Shown: positions 25,186 through 33,287, numbered from the stretch's first letter. The stretch: DNA of 64,000 nt from Bdellovibrionales bacterium (GCA_021731045.1 JAKFYE010000035.1:1-64000), one strand, 5' to 3'. Numbers and translations are program-made. Notes: a model not told the origin generated them from the letters alone.

Positions 25186-25887
25186 ATGTCAGATATGGAT
25201 ATCGATAAAATTATTAAAACGTACTCGAATTCTTCTGAACAAGAAAATATCGAAGAAACACGTTCAATGGTGTCCCAACTTCAAGCTTCTATGATTGAAG
25301 AAGAAGAGTTATTCCCAGAAAAATTTGCAGATCCCTATTTGTTTGCCGAAGAAGTTGTGAATGAAGTCATCATGAAAGAAAACACAGACATAGAGCCGGA
25401 TATTGAATTAACTACGCCTTCGAATCGTCTCGCAGAGATTTCGGCAGAGATTCAAGGAAAGCTCGATTTTGACGAAAGCGCCACGGCTCATTTAGAGGAT
25501 CAACAACTTCTTGAGGACATTAATAAAATTCCTGAACGTATGGCGTTTAAGATCGGTGACGTGGCTGAAATTGTCGATGTTAAGCAATATGTTTTGCGCT
25601 ATTGGGAGACAGAGTTTGACGTTTTGAAGCCCAAAAAATCAAGACAGAATCAGCGTATGTACTCTCGCAAAGATATCGAGAATATTTTGTTTATCAAAAA
25701 ATTATTGTATCGAGATAAATTTTCAATTGAAGGGGCGCGCCGTGCTTTGCGTTCGTTAAAGGCTCAAGTTAAAGAGACCAAGCAGTGGGATCAAGTTGCC
25801 GACCGTTACGAACACGCCCTAGAGCAAGTGCGGGGATTATTGAGCGACATTCGTTTGGTCAAATCTCTTTTTGCCGATAAAGTTTAA
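25186..25887 (+). CDS. MerR-family transcriptional regulator
   Basis: A 233-residue protein. An acidic N-terminal region of about 115 residues, rich in Glu and Asp and without known motifs, precedes a MerR-type winged helix (FKIGDVAEIVDVKQYVLRYW ... RMYSRKDIENI, about 120-187) and a C-terminal coiled coil. I start at the ATG at 25186, seven bases after GGAG; an upstream TTG (25180) is less likely. The gene is co-transcribed with ihfA (11-base gap). This ihfA-merR pair is widespread in former deltaproteobacteria, but the regulator's target is unknown and it lacks the metal-binding cysteines of the classical sensors. Confidence 0.85.
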   Translation: MSDMDIDKIIKTYSNSSEQENIEETRSMVSQLQASMIEEEELFPEKFADPYLFAEEVVNEVIMKENTDIEPDIELTTPSNRLAEISAEIQGKLDFDESATAHLEDQQLLEDINKIPERMAFKIGDVAEIVDVKQYVLRYWETEFDVLKPKKSRQNQRMYSRKDIENILFIKKLLYRDKFSIEGARRALRSLKAQVKETKQWDQVADRYEHALEQVRGLLSDIRLVKSLFADKV

Positions 25888-25926
25888 TCTAAACGTGATT
25901 TTCAAAATAATATTAAGGGAGTAATC

Positions 25927-26211
25927 ATGAAATTCATGATGATTTTGATTATTGGTTTTTTGATTTCAGACAAATCTATCGGAGATGATCAATTTAAAAT
26001 GCCAGAAATGGCTAAAAAAGCGCAAGAATTCATTAAAGAGAACCCAAACTGTACGAATTCCGTGATTGAGTCATTAAAAAAGAAAAGCACGCTTACGTGT
26101 GCAGAAGCGCTTAAGCCCAATACCAAAGATAAAAAGAAAGCGCTCCAAGAAAAATGTGAGAGTTTGAAAGAAGAACTGAAGAGTGCGCAAAGTTCGTGTG
26201 TTGCTAAGTAA
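25927..26211 (+). CDS. Small exported protein, function unknown
   Basis: A 94-residue protein with an N-terminal hydrophobic segment (MKFMMILIIGFLISDKSIG) likely to be a signal peptide. The mature part is Lys/Glu-rich, helical in character, with four cysteines (PNCTNS, LTCAEA, EKCESL, SSCVAK) spaced for two disulfides between helices. AAGGGAG precedes the ATG. It ends 16 bases before the convergent TPM gene. No family recognised. Confidence 0.65.
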   Translation: MKFMMILIIGFLISDKSIGDDQFKMPEMAKKAQEFIKENPNCTNSVIESLKKKSTLTCAEALKPNTKDKKKALQEKCESLKEELKSAQSSCVAK

Positions 26212-26227
26212 GGGCGATCCCTCGTTC

Positions 26228-26875
26228 TTACTCTTTAATTATAATTTTATCAGGTAGCTCATTTGAATCGTTCGGTGTTCGAGGAAATTCTTTCGTGACG
26301 ACTTCAGCACTTTTTTGAATTGCATTTACGATTCCCTGGGTGAGATCTTGCGCATGAATTCCGTTTATAAGATCGGTGATCACATCTGCCCAAATGGATT
26401 TATCGAATTTATCAGAAATGGATTTGTCTGCCAGAACCACGGCTTTTCGCTCTTGTAATGAAATAAATAATAGAATTCCTGTTTTAGAGAGCGTTGAGTG
26501 AATCTGTGCTGAGTAAAATTCAGTTAAGGCGCGACGTTCAACGCAAATGAACTCTTCTTTGTCGCTGGTGAGTAAACGTTTAATTGTATGTGAGCGGGAA
26601 AGTCCGAATGCTAAACCTAAAGAGAGAGACGAAAAAAGTAAAAAAACCATATGACTCGTTAGAGGATAAAAAATATCGAGAGACATTAAGTGAAAGAGTT
26701 CGTTTGAAATTAACAAAAAGAATAAAGCTAAAATTGGAAACACGTGTGCGCTACCCGTGGAACTTAAAACCACCATAGGGATGATTTCCGCAGACGTTTT
26801 ATTTTCGGCAGCTTCAATCGCTTTTTTTATTCTTTCTTGAGAGCTCGGAAGATTTAGATGCTTGAGTGCTTTCAT
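26228..26875 (-). CDS. TPM-domain membrane protein
   Basis: A 215-residue protein related to the second TPM (YgcG) proteins found beside LemA. The N-terminal segment (SSQERIKKAIEAAENKTSAEIIPMVV) is the conserved TPM start, two membrane segments lie at about 48-100, and the rest of the TPM fold follows (LSKTGILLFISLQERKAVVLADKSI). It begins right after the end of the first TPM gene, so lemA, ygcG-like and this gene form an operon. TPM proteins have been linked to photosystem II repair in plants and to membrane stress in bacteria; the bacterial role is not settled. Confidence 0.8.
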   Translation of the reverse strand: MKALKHLNLPSSQERIKKAIEAAENKTSAEIIPMVVLSSTGSAHVFPILALFFLLISNELFHLMSLDIFYPLTSHMVFLLFSSLSLGLAFGLSRSHTIKRLLTSDKEEFICVERRALTEFYSAQIHSTLSKTGILLFISLQERKAVVLADKSISDKFDKSIWADVITDLINGIHAQDLTQGIVNAIQKSAEVVTKEFPRTPNDSNELPDKIIIKE

Positions 26876-27595
26876 TTACCAACTCCCCGAAGAGCCGCCG
26901 CCGCTAAAACCGCCGCCGCCGCCAGACCAACCACCCCCACCGCCGCCACCAAAACCTCCAAACCCGCCGCCGCTATGCCAACCGTGACGTGAGTGTCGAC
27001 CAAAACCGCGAAAAATAACAAAGAGAATAAAAATAAAAAGGTAGAGAATCAGTTTTAGGATTTTAAAACCGCCGCTGGAAGTTCTGCTTTCTTGGACTTG
27101 CGATGTCTCTTCTAAATTATTATTTTTTAAAAACTCAGGGTCGACGCGTTCCAAAATACCATAAACGCCTGTGCCGATAGCTTCATCGTAGAGACCACGT
27201 TTCATAAGTGGGGTCATTCTGTCGATGATACGTCGAGCGTAGGCATCGGGAAGGTCGCCTTCTAAACCTTGGCCCACTTCGATGCGCATTTTACGATCCT
27301 TCATCGCGAGTAAAAGTAAAACGCCATTGTCTTTTTCTTTTGTTCCTAGCTTCCAACTGTCGACAACTTTGATCGAGTATTCTTCGATCACCGAACCTTC
27401 AAGGCTAGGGATCGTCAGCACAGTTATTTGTGCGCGGCCGCGCGACTGTTCATCTCTCAATATAGTATTAAGCTGCTCGACTGTAGATTGAGATAATATG
27501 CGCGCATAATCGTTAACCGGTGCGCGAAGTGGAGGAATTTCTCCACGTCCCGCAATACTAAAAAAGAAAATTAAACTGAGTACTAGAGGCCTCAG
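26876..27595 (-). CDS. YgcG-like TPM-domain protein with predicted CTG start
   Basis: A 239-residue protein when read from CTG at 27595. That reading gives a signal peptide (MRPLVLSLIFFFSIAG), then PPLRAPVNDYARILS and the complete TPM domain (NGVLLLLAMKDRKMRIEVGQGLEG), one C-terminal membrane helix and a Gly/Trp/Ser-rich tail (GGGGGGGWSGGGGGFSGGG). No ATG, GTG or TTG exists in frame before the TTG at 27460, and starting there would remove the signal peptide and about 30 residues of the conserved domain. AGAGG lies seven bases before the CTG, which overlaps the lemA stop (CTGA). The tail resembles other YgcG proteins; the function is not established. Confidence 0.8.
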   Translation of the reverse strand: MRPLVLSLIFFFSIAGRGEIPPLRAPVNDYARILSQSTVEQLNTILRDEQSRGRAQITVLTIPSLEGSVIEEYSIKVVDSWKLGTKEKDNGVLLLLAMKDRKMRIEVGQGLEGDLPDAYARRIIDRMTPLMKRGLYDEAIGTGVYGILERVDPEFLKNNNLEETSQVQESRTSSGGFKILKLILYLFIFILFVIFRGFGRHSRHGWHSGGGFGGFGGGGGGGWSGGGGGFSGGGSSGSW

Positions 27596-28167
27596 AGATT
27601 AACCTCTGGTGCTTTTTCTAAACTTTGAGCGCCTTCGACGGTCCACTGAGGCATTTTTTCGTAATGAAAAAACAATGTGTTCGTTAAGTTGTACGGAAAC
27701 ACACTGACATAATTATTAAAATCTTTAATCGAATCAATGTATCTCTGACGAGCAACTGTAATACGATTTTCTGTACCTTCTAGTTGTGCCTGAAGGTCTC
27801 GAAAGTTTTGATCGGCTTTCAAATTAGGATAATTTTCAGCGACGACCATCAATCGTCCTAAAGCCTGGGTCAACTCACCTTGGGCCGACGCAAACTTTTC
27901 GATTTGTTGGGGAGAAAGTTTGCTCGCATCAATTTCCATTGATGTGGCTTTTGCTCGAGCATTCGTGACGGCCTCAAGAGTTTCTTTTTCGTGCTTGGCA
28001 TAACCTTTCACTACGGTGACAAGATTAGGAATGAGATCGGCACGACGTTTATACTGATTCGTAATTTCAGCTAGAGCCGCATCCACATTGTTTTTACTTT
28101 GTGGAATAGATTGAACTCCGCACGCAGTCAGTTGGGTGAGTAGAGCGATCATCAATAGAAATTTCAT
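27592..28167 (-). CDS. lemA: LemA family protein
   Basis: A 191-residue lipoprotein-like LemA. A lipobox-type signal (LLTQLTAC, Cys16) precedes the family motifs VDAALAEITNQYKRRADLIPNLV and LMVVAENYPNLKADQNFRDLQAQLEGTE, and the FNNYVSVFPYNL segment near the end. LemA proteins are extended helical bundles exposed outside the membrane. The stop codon overlaps the predicted CTG start of the next gene, a TPM protein; lemA and TPM genes occur together in many bacteria, which suggests a shared envelope role. Confidence 0.92.
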   Translation of the reverse strand: MKFLLMIALLTQLTACGVQSIPQSKNNVDAALAEITNQYKRRADLIPNLVTVVKGYAKHEKETLEAVTNARAKATSMEIDASKLSPQQIEKFASAQGELTQALGRLMVVAENYPNLKADQNFRDLQAQLEGTENRITVARQRYIDSIKDFNNYVSVFPYNLTNTLFFHYEKMPQWTVEGAQSLEKAPEVNL

Positions 28168-28324
28168 ATTTTCTCCCTATAAAGAAATAGTAGAGATAGG
28201 AAATACTTCGAATTGCTTTTGTTGCCAAGGATAAGCGGCGCCGAACGCTAAGACGGCTTTAGCCGGGCAGCGCATGTTGTCATACGCTGTTAACGGCGTC
28301 GGTCATAAGCTAGTGAGTTTAAGC
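28168..28324 (-). other. lemA upstream region with stem-loops
   Basis: This 157-base gap between two leftward genes holds inverted repeats. Read leftward, CAGCGTATG-ACAA-CATGCGCTG gives a 9-bp stem with one G-U pair (28270-28295 region), followed by CGGCT-AA-AGCCG. They could terminate the upstream gene's transcript or act in the lemA leader. There is no clear T tract. Confidence 0.35.
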
Positions 28325-28729
28325 TTATTGAAACTCAAGATCACTGAAGTCGTCGACCTCGGGAGTTTTTGTTTCTTCTTTTTTAGGTAGTTCTTTTGGT
28401 GGTTCGACTGAAGCAGGCTTTTTTGGCTCTGCTTTTAATTTTTGTGGTGTCGTATCAGAGGTTGATTCTTTTGTTTGTGTGTCTTCGCCCACAGAATGTT
28501 TAATTTTAATACGAGCCCATGCCTGTTTGCATTCTAAAGAAAGCATGCTCTCTTTTTTGAAAAAACCACGGCGTTTAAAGCAATCAAAAGGCGCCTCACC
28601 TGGAGTACACCATTTCCAATAATCATCGGCACACGCATCGCGCGCCGCGGTTTTGTGGCTTTCTGCTGAAGCCAAAGCAATATTTATTAATAAAATTGCC
28701 GCTAAGATTATAAGAAAATGAAACTTCAT
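28325..28729 (-). CDS. Exported protein with GLG1-like cysteine motif, function unknown
   Basis: A 134-residue protein starting at the ATG at 28729 (MKFHFLIILAAILL, signal peptide, cleavage near ASA); an upstream GTG/ATG-type start at 28795 would bury the signal. The mature N-terminal half has four cysteines in the pattern C-x8-C-x8-C-x16-C (ACADDYWKWC, DCFKRRG, LECKQAW), resembling the Cys-rich GLG1 repeat. The C-terminal half is a low-complexity Lys/Glu/Pro/Thr stretch ending in an acidic patch (EVDDFSDLEFQ). Probably periplasmic, with a disulfide-bonded head and a disordered tail. Function unknown. Confidence 0.65.
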   Translation of the reverse strand: MKFHFLIILAAILLINIALASAESHKTAARDACADDYWKWCTPGEAPFDCFKRRGFFKKESMLSLECKQAWARIKIKHSVGEDTQTKESTSDTTPQKLKAEPKKPASVEPPKELPKKEETKTPEVDDFSDLEFQ

Positions 28730-28839
28730 ATGCACTTGCCTTTGCTGGTATTCATGCTTTCGGAAGAAAAGATTCCAAACGTTAAATTCTCTCAATTTGA
28801 GACAACATTAGAGTCGTTAATAAATTAAAAGTACTTAAA

Positions 28840-30177
28840 TTAAAGAAGAACACCGTGAAGAATCGAGCTGGCAACGGTAAAATATATGACTAAGCCGGTC
28901 ACATCCACAAGGGTTGCGACAAAAGGAGCCGATGCGCTCGCGGGGTCAAAACCGAGCCGACTTAGTATAAGCGGTAACATAGATCCGCAAATAGCGCCCC
29001 ATAAGACAACTCCACCCACACTACAGGCAACCGCGGTACCGATTAAAAAATAATGTTCACCGTAGAGTGCGTCTCGAGTGGGCCAAAATATTATTCTTAG
29101 TAAACCAATGCTACCCAAAATAAGGCCGAGAAAAAATCCAGAGGACAATTCTCGTAATAGAATTTTCCACCAATCTCGGAGTTGCACTTCGCCCAATGCA
29201 ATCGCACGAATGATCAATGTGGAAGCTTGGGAGCCTGAATTGCCGCCACTACTAATAATGAGCGGAATAAAAAGAGCTAAAGCGAGAGTTTGTTCGATTT
29301 GCTTTTCGTAAAAACCCATTGCGGTAGCGGTAAACATTTCGCCCACAAATAAAATGGTTAACCAGCCTGCACGTTTACGAATCATTGCGGGCAAAGACGT
29401 TTGCAAATAAGGAGCATCTAGCGCCGCCACACCACCCAACTTTTGCATATCTTCTGTAGCTTCTTCTTTAACAACATCGACGACGTCATCAACAGTGACG
29501 ATCCCTTTCATTTGCCCTTCTTTATCAATTACGGGTAGGGCGTGAAGGCTATGTTGAGAAAATCGTCGACTCACTTCTTCTTGGTCCATTTCTTCGGGAA
29601 TGGTCACAAGATCTGTTTGCATGACGTCTTTTACGATTTTTTGTGGTTGGGCAATAAAGAGTTCTCGAAATGAAATAGCGCCTAAAAGTTTTTGTTCATG
29701 ATCCAAAACATAAGCATAATAAATTGTCTCGGACGTCGTACGTGCCTGTGCGCGCAAATAGCGAATGGCTTCATCCACCGACATTTCGGGTCTTAAACGA
29801 AAGTAGCGTGAATTCATAAGCCCGCCTGCAACGTCTTCTTCGTACGCCAAAAGTGCTGTGACCTCACGTCGAGTTTGCTCATCTAAGAGGGCTAAGGCTT
29901 CATAACGTAATTCAATAGCTAGGACCTGCATAAGATCGGCGGCATCATCAGGAGCCAGCAAACGTATCCAAGATCTTTTTTGGAGCGAAGGCAACTGCGC
30001 AATAATTTCGGCTTGATCGATGGGACTAAAATTTAAAAACAAATCTTCAGCATCTGAACGGGGGAGCCTAATAAACGCATCCATCCGCTCATCATGCGGC
30101 ATTCTCTCCCAAGCTTCGCGAAGCTGATCAAGGGGCGAGAGGTCGGATTGTTCGACGTTTTTTGTTTCTTCTTCCAT
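28840..30177 (-). CDS. mgtE: Magnesium transporter MgtE
   Basis: A 445-residue MgtE. Domains: the N-terminal superhelical domain (about 15-125, RLPRSDAEDLFLNFSPIDQAEII), a CBS pair (about 130-250, MNSRYFRLRPEMSVDEAI and MKGIVTVDDVVDVV), and five membrane helices with the selectivity-region motif SGGNSGSQAST. The CBS and N domains sense cytoplasmic Mg2+ and close the channel. A GTG directly precedes the ATG at 30177. A 38-bp palindrome stands 21 bases upstream of the start, a possible control site. No Mg riboswitch was recognised. Confidence 0.95.
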   Translation of the reverse strand: MEEETKNVEQSDLSPLDQLREAWERMPHDERMDAFIRLPRSDAEDLFLNFSPIDQAEIIAQLPSLQKRSWIRLLAPDDAADLMQVLAIELRYEALALLDEQTRREVTALLAYEEDVAGGLMNSRYFRLRPEMSVDEAIRYLRAQARTTSETIYYAYVLDHEQKLLGAISFRELFIAQPQKIVKDVMQTDLVTIPEEMDQEEVSRRFSQHSLHALPVIDKEGQMKGIVTVDDVVDVVKEEATEDMQKLGGVAALDAPYLQTSLPAMIRKRAGWLTILFVGEMFTATAMGFYEKQIEQTLALALFIPLIISSGGNSGSQASTLIIRAIALGEVQLRDWWKILLRELSSGFFLGLILGSIGLLRIIFWPTRDALYGEHYFLIGTAVACSVGGVVLWGAICGSMLPLILSRLGFDPASASAPFVATLVDVTGLVIYFTVASSILHGVLL

Positions 30178-30198
30178 CACATATCTACTAACGGCTTA

Positions 30199-30236
30199 AT
30201 ATTAAAAGGTCTAGACGGGTCTAGACCTTTTAATAT
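30199..30236. promoter_or_regulatory. 38-bp near-perfect palindrome ahead of mgtE
   Basis: ATATTAAAAGGTCTAGAC (30199-30216) and GTCTAGACCTTTTAATAT (30219-30236) are perfectly complementary around GG. It lies between the divergent mgtE and TolC-like genes, much closer to mgtE. Its core is a GC-rich stem flanked by A4/T4, so on either strand it could fold as a terminator or attenuator, or as DNA it could bind a dimeric regulator. Confidence 0.6.
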
Positions 30237-30408
30237 AGTGGAGCAACCTAATTTTGATTTAGATTTTAATTTAAAAGCACAGGTTATTAATTTGAAAAAT
30301 ACAAAAAATATGGACAAAAAATGTCTAACTTATGTGCACTCAGAAAAAAGAATTCCAAGATTAAAACCAGTTCTAAAATAGCGACGAAAACCTGATATAA
30401 CGTACGTC

Positions 30409-31755
30409 ATGAAACGCACCAAATTTCTTGCCTCAATCGTTTATATTTTAAGTGCACTCTCGACCGTGGGCAATGCCCAAACTCTTTCTCAATCCGAAAT
30501 CGCTCCTAAAGATCCTCCAAGAACATTGCGCGGAGCCATTTCAGCGGCGATCACTTTAAATCCTAAAACGATTTCTACAGATGAGTTTATGGAGTCGCTG
30601 CACTATGTGACTCAGGCAAGTAAAGCCAATATGTACCCGTCAAGTGGCTTTTCCTGTACTCGCTTTGCCGATAACAGCACAATGTCGACAAACCATCTTC
30701 GCCTGCCTTATAAAATTTCATTTCTCAATTGTGGAGTATCAGTGTCAGCCACTGTGTTTGATGGCGGTGCAAAGTACTACGCTTATAAAAGTGCTCAGGC
30801 CCATGAGGCTGCAACTCGAGCTTCGTTTAATACTGCAGACTCCAGAATACCTAACACTCGTGGTGGATTGGCCAATAGTACAATGTCGAGTTACTCAGAA
30901 CTTGCACAAATGAAGGTCATGGTCGCCTACTTAAAAAAAGTCCAAAATACCTATTTGCAGTTTCAAAAGTTCCAAACAAGTGACAATTTGAATTCGGCGA
31001 TTTCGCAAATTGAACAAGCGGTACAGCAGGGCAGTGACGAGTTAGATGCCGCGATCGAACAATTTAATTATGTCGTCACTTTGCCAGCCGCTGATGACCT
31101 TGAAGATATGGACAGTGCCATTGCATCTTTAAAAATTCCAGCTTCAGCGGAGGATGCGGTCAAAATCGCACTTTCGAGCGGGCCTGAAGTTTTACGTAGA
31201 AATTTAAATGTGCAGATGGCGGAATATAGTCTGAAATCACAACGTGCCTCATTAGGACCTTCAGTAAGTGTGGACGCGTCTTGGGACAAAAATAATTCTA
31301 ATAATCAAGTTAACGGAGCCATTGATCGATATAATATAAGCGGACACAGTATTGGGGTAACGCTTAGAATTCCTATAGACGTCAGTGGTATTTATTATCT
31401 TAAATCGGCAAAAAAAGAGTTGGCGTCTAAAATATCTGAACGTTCAGCCGCCATTGCGGATGCCCAAAATACAATTTTGAACACTTATAAAAGATTAGAA
31501 AGTGAAAGAAAAACTTATCTAGCGATGAACAAGATGTTCGAAGACCAATCCAGAGTTATTCAAACTATCCTAGATAAAATAAACTCTGGAGACACGTCGA
31601 CGTTAGTTTTATCGGATATGTTGGATTCGGTTGGGCTTTGGGAATCGAGCTTTTTTAAATTACAAAGCGTTCAATCCAAAATTTTGAATGATTTGTTTGG
31701 TATTAAACAAGTCACGGGTCTTTTATTTTCTGATTACTCTCTTAAAGTATATTAA
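30409..31755 (+). CDS. TolC-like outer membrane efflux protein
   Basis: A 448-residue exported protein (signal peptide ending near GNA, residue 22). It has the two-repeat helical hairpin and strand pattern of outer-membrane efflux proteins: RGAISAAITLNPKTI in the first half and AEDAVKIALSSGPEVLRRNLNVQMAEYSLKSQRASLGPSVSVDASW in the second, the latter being the usual OEP signature. The middle part is long and Ser/Thr-rich. No membrane-fusion or pump gene is adjacent, so it is an orphan TolC-type channel. Family similarity is moderate, not strong. Confidence 0.75.
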   Translation: MKRTKFLASIVYILSALSTVGNAQTLSQSEIAPKDPPRTLRGAISAAITLNPKTISTDEFMESLHYVTQASKANMYPSSGFSCTRFADNSTMSTNHLRLPYKISFLNCGVSVSATVFDGGAKYYAYKSAQAHEAATRASFNTADSRIPNTRGGLANSTMSSYSELAQMKVMVAYLKKVQNTYLQFQKFQTSDNLNSAISQIEQAVQQGSDELDAAIEQFNYVVTLPAADDLEDMDSAIASLKIPASAEDAVKIALSSGPEVLRRNLNVQMAEYSLKSQRASLGPSVSVDASWDKNNSNNQVNGAIDRYNISGHSIGVTLRIPIDVSGIYYLKSAKKELASKISERSAAIADAQNTILNTYKRLESERKTYLAMNKMFEDQSRVIQTILDKINSGDTSTLVLSDMLDSVGLWESSFFKLQSVQSKILNDLFGIKQVTGLLFSDYSLKVY

Positions 31756-31853
31756 TTAGCATTCTCGACACCAGTCTGGCGCAATGCGCTGAAAGCATTC
31801 TCGCTTAAATCTAAAATAAAGTACTTAAGGACGCTTCGAGTGTCGTTTTGACT

Positions 31854-31861
31854 CTTTTTTT
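31854..31861 (+). terminator. Possible weak terminator after the TolC-like gene
   Basis: An imperfect GAGTGTC...GACTC stem at about 31838-31853 runs into a T7-8 tract ending at 31861. The pairing is short and imperfect. Confidence 0.35.
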
Positions 31862-31959
31862 ATGGCCCTGACGTTGCACTTATGTAGCTTTGTGATCCTG
31901 TGGTGAAAGTTTGAACCTGGGGTCCTTGAGTGATTGGGCTCATAAAATAAGGGGAGAAT

Positions 31960-32346
31960 ATGCAATCAGATGAAGTCTTAGATCAAGTTGGTTCACGATT
32001 AGCAGTACTTTCAAAATCTGCAGGTTTAACACAAGAAGAAATCGCGAAGCGATGTCAGATTTCGCGCATTACGATTAATCGTTTTTTTAAAGGCCGCACA
32101 GAGATTCGCTCTGGGGATTTGGTTCAATTATTGTCTTTATTTGGAATCGATATATTAGCGATTTTAGATGAAAAAATTGAGCGCAAAATGAACGGAAAAA
32201 CTTTGAATGATTCCGCCGAGTCAAAAGAAATAGTAAAGGCTTTAGATGAGATGGACCCCAACGTAAGTCGCACGATTTTAGATCAAATTAGTTGGTGGAG
32301 AAACGCCACCCTAAAGCCTGTTACCGAACAAGGGGTTGAGTTGTAA
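31960..32346 (+). CDS. XRE-family (HTH_3) transcriptional regulator
   Basis: A 128-residue protein with an N-terminal helix-turn-helix of the Cro/C1 type: AGLTQEEIAKRCQISRITINRFFKGRTEI (about 24-52), with the recognition helix at SRITINRFF. The C-terminal half is helical and unclassified. GGGGAG precedes the ATG. The next gene starts 21 bases downstream and also looks regulatory, so the two may act together on nearby genes. Confidence 0.85.
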   Translation: MQSDEVLDQVGSRLAVLSKSAGLTQEEIAKRCQISRITINRFFKGRTEIRSGDLVQLLSLFGIDILAILDEKIERKMNGKTLNDSAESKEIVKALDEMDPNVSRTILDQISWWRNATLKPVTEQGVEL

Positions 32347-32367
32347 TTTAGAAAGCAAGGAGGAGTT

Positions 32368-32940
32368 ATGAGTCACGCTGTAAAAGTTGTCGACATTCGA
32401 AATGCCCAGATGGATCTGGCCACAACACGCGAATTAAAACAGAAAACTGAACTTCAAAAAAAGTATACAAGTAGTTGGGTGTGGAGGTCGTTAGCCGCCG
32501 TTATCGAAATTAATCCCGAGGCTTCGCGAAGTTTAAAATGGCTCTCTCAAAAGCTAAATGTGGCTCTGGAACAAATCGTAGAGGGTCTTGAAGGTCTTGA
32601 GGCTCTAGGAATAATTGAAAGAACCGCACAGGGTTACAAAAAAATTCTTAAATACGTGTATTTTTCAGATCGGGATATTGATCCGAAGTCGGTTTTAGCT
32701 GATCACGTATTGATTTCTTCACAGTTATTGAGTCGCTTAAATCCCCGAAGTTCAAATGCAAAAAGTTTTTACCGTACGGGATTTGTCGCCAGTAATGAAA
32801 CTTTAGTTCGAGAGTTTTGTATTCAAGTTGAAGTCCTCATGAAGGAATTTGTTGAGAAGTCCTCTAAAAGTGTTTCTGATCGCGTTGTCGGATTTACTTT
32901 TTCAAATGTAAAAGTAACGCAAGATGATCCTGGAGTTTAA
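32368..32940 (+). CDS. DUF4423/TIGR02147-like regulatory protein, short form
   Basis: A 190-residue protein. Residues about 45-95 (NPEASRSLKWLSQKLNVALEQIVEGLEGLEALGIIERT) read as a winged-helix module with the layout of TIGR02147/DUF4423 proteins, which are abundant in Bdellovibrio relatives; the region after it (DHVLISSQLLSRL) resembles their helical tail, but the N-terminal HTH of full-length members is missing. AAGGAGG precedes the ATG. The gene follows the XRE regulator and its end is almost contiguous with the next small secreted gene. Function unknown; a regulatory role is inferred. Confidence 0.6.
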   Translation: MSHAVKVVDIRNAQMDLATTRELKQKTELQKKYTSSWVWRSLAAVIEINPEASRSLKWLSQKLNVALEQIVEGLEGLEALGIIERTAQGYKKILKYVYFSDRDIDPKSVLADHVLISSQLLSRLNPRSSNAKSFYRTGFVASNETLVREFCIQVEVLMKEFVEKSSKSVSDRVVGFTFSNVKVTQDDPGV

Positions 32941-32941
32941 T

Positions 32942-33226
32942 ATGAAAAAGAATATGTTTTCTATATTTATATTTGCAGTATTATGGGTTGCGATCACCAT
33001 TTCGGCTCACGCAGACCAGTCAGGAATAAAAACTAATGGTGGCGACGTTGGGGGTGGTGGAGTGGCCCAGTTATTAGCTCTGACTCCGCAAGAAAAAGAT
33101 TTGCTTAAACAACAGCAAAATGTGAAAGCTGCTTTCAATAAATGGTTATCGACAATGGATGAACAAAAAGAGATGAAGGTTCTCGAAAAACTTTACGAGA
33201 TTCACGTCGTCCCACAATTAAAATAA
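32942..33226 (+). CDS. Small exported glycine-containing protein, function unknown
   Basis: A 94-residue protein starting at the ATG at 32942, which has GGAG six bases upstream (inside the end of the preceding gene). A signal peptide (MKKNMFSIFIFAVLWVAITI, cleavage near AHA) leads to a short Gly-rich stretch (NGGDVGGGGVAQ) and a helical, charged tail of about 50 residues. I do not recognise a family. Its coupling to two regulator-like genes suggests the three are expressed together. A strong terminator follows 21 bases after the stop. Confidence 0.65.
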   Translation: MKKNMFSIFIFAVLWVAITISAHADQSGIKTNGGDVGGGGVAQLLALTPQEKDLLKQQQNVKAAFNKWLSTMDEQKEMKVLEKLYEIHVVPQLK

Positions 33227-33247
33227 TATTAAAAAATAAATTATAAT

Positions 33248-33287
33248 AAAAATCCGCGTCATTTAAAAGTCGCGGATTTTTTATTTT
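33248..33287 (+). terminator. Intrinsic terminator of the XRE/DUF4423-like/exported-protein operon
   Basis: AAAAATCCGCG (33248-33258) pairs with CGCGGATTTTT (33271-33281), followed by further T residues (TTTTTTATTTT). The A-rich left arm makes it usable in both directions. Confidence 0.85.

Noticed and set aside
28226-28310. Integron attC site from the hairpins upstream of lemA.
   Set aside because: The RYYYAAC and GTTRRRY core pairs are not present in matching positions, and no integrase is near.
30094-30381. 95-aa rightward frame across the mgtE start and the palindrome.
   Set aside because: It is antisense to mgtE, includes the palindrome, and has no initiation signal; a shadow frame.
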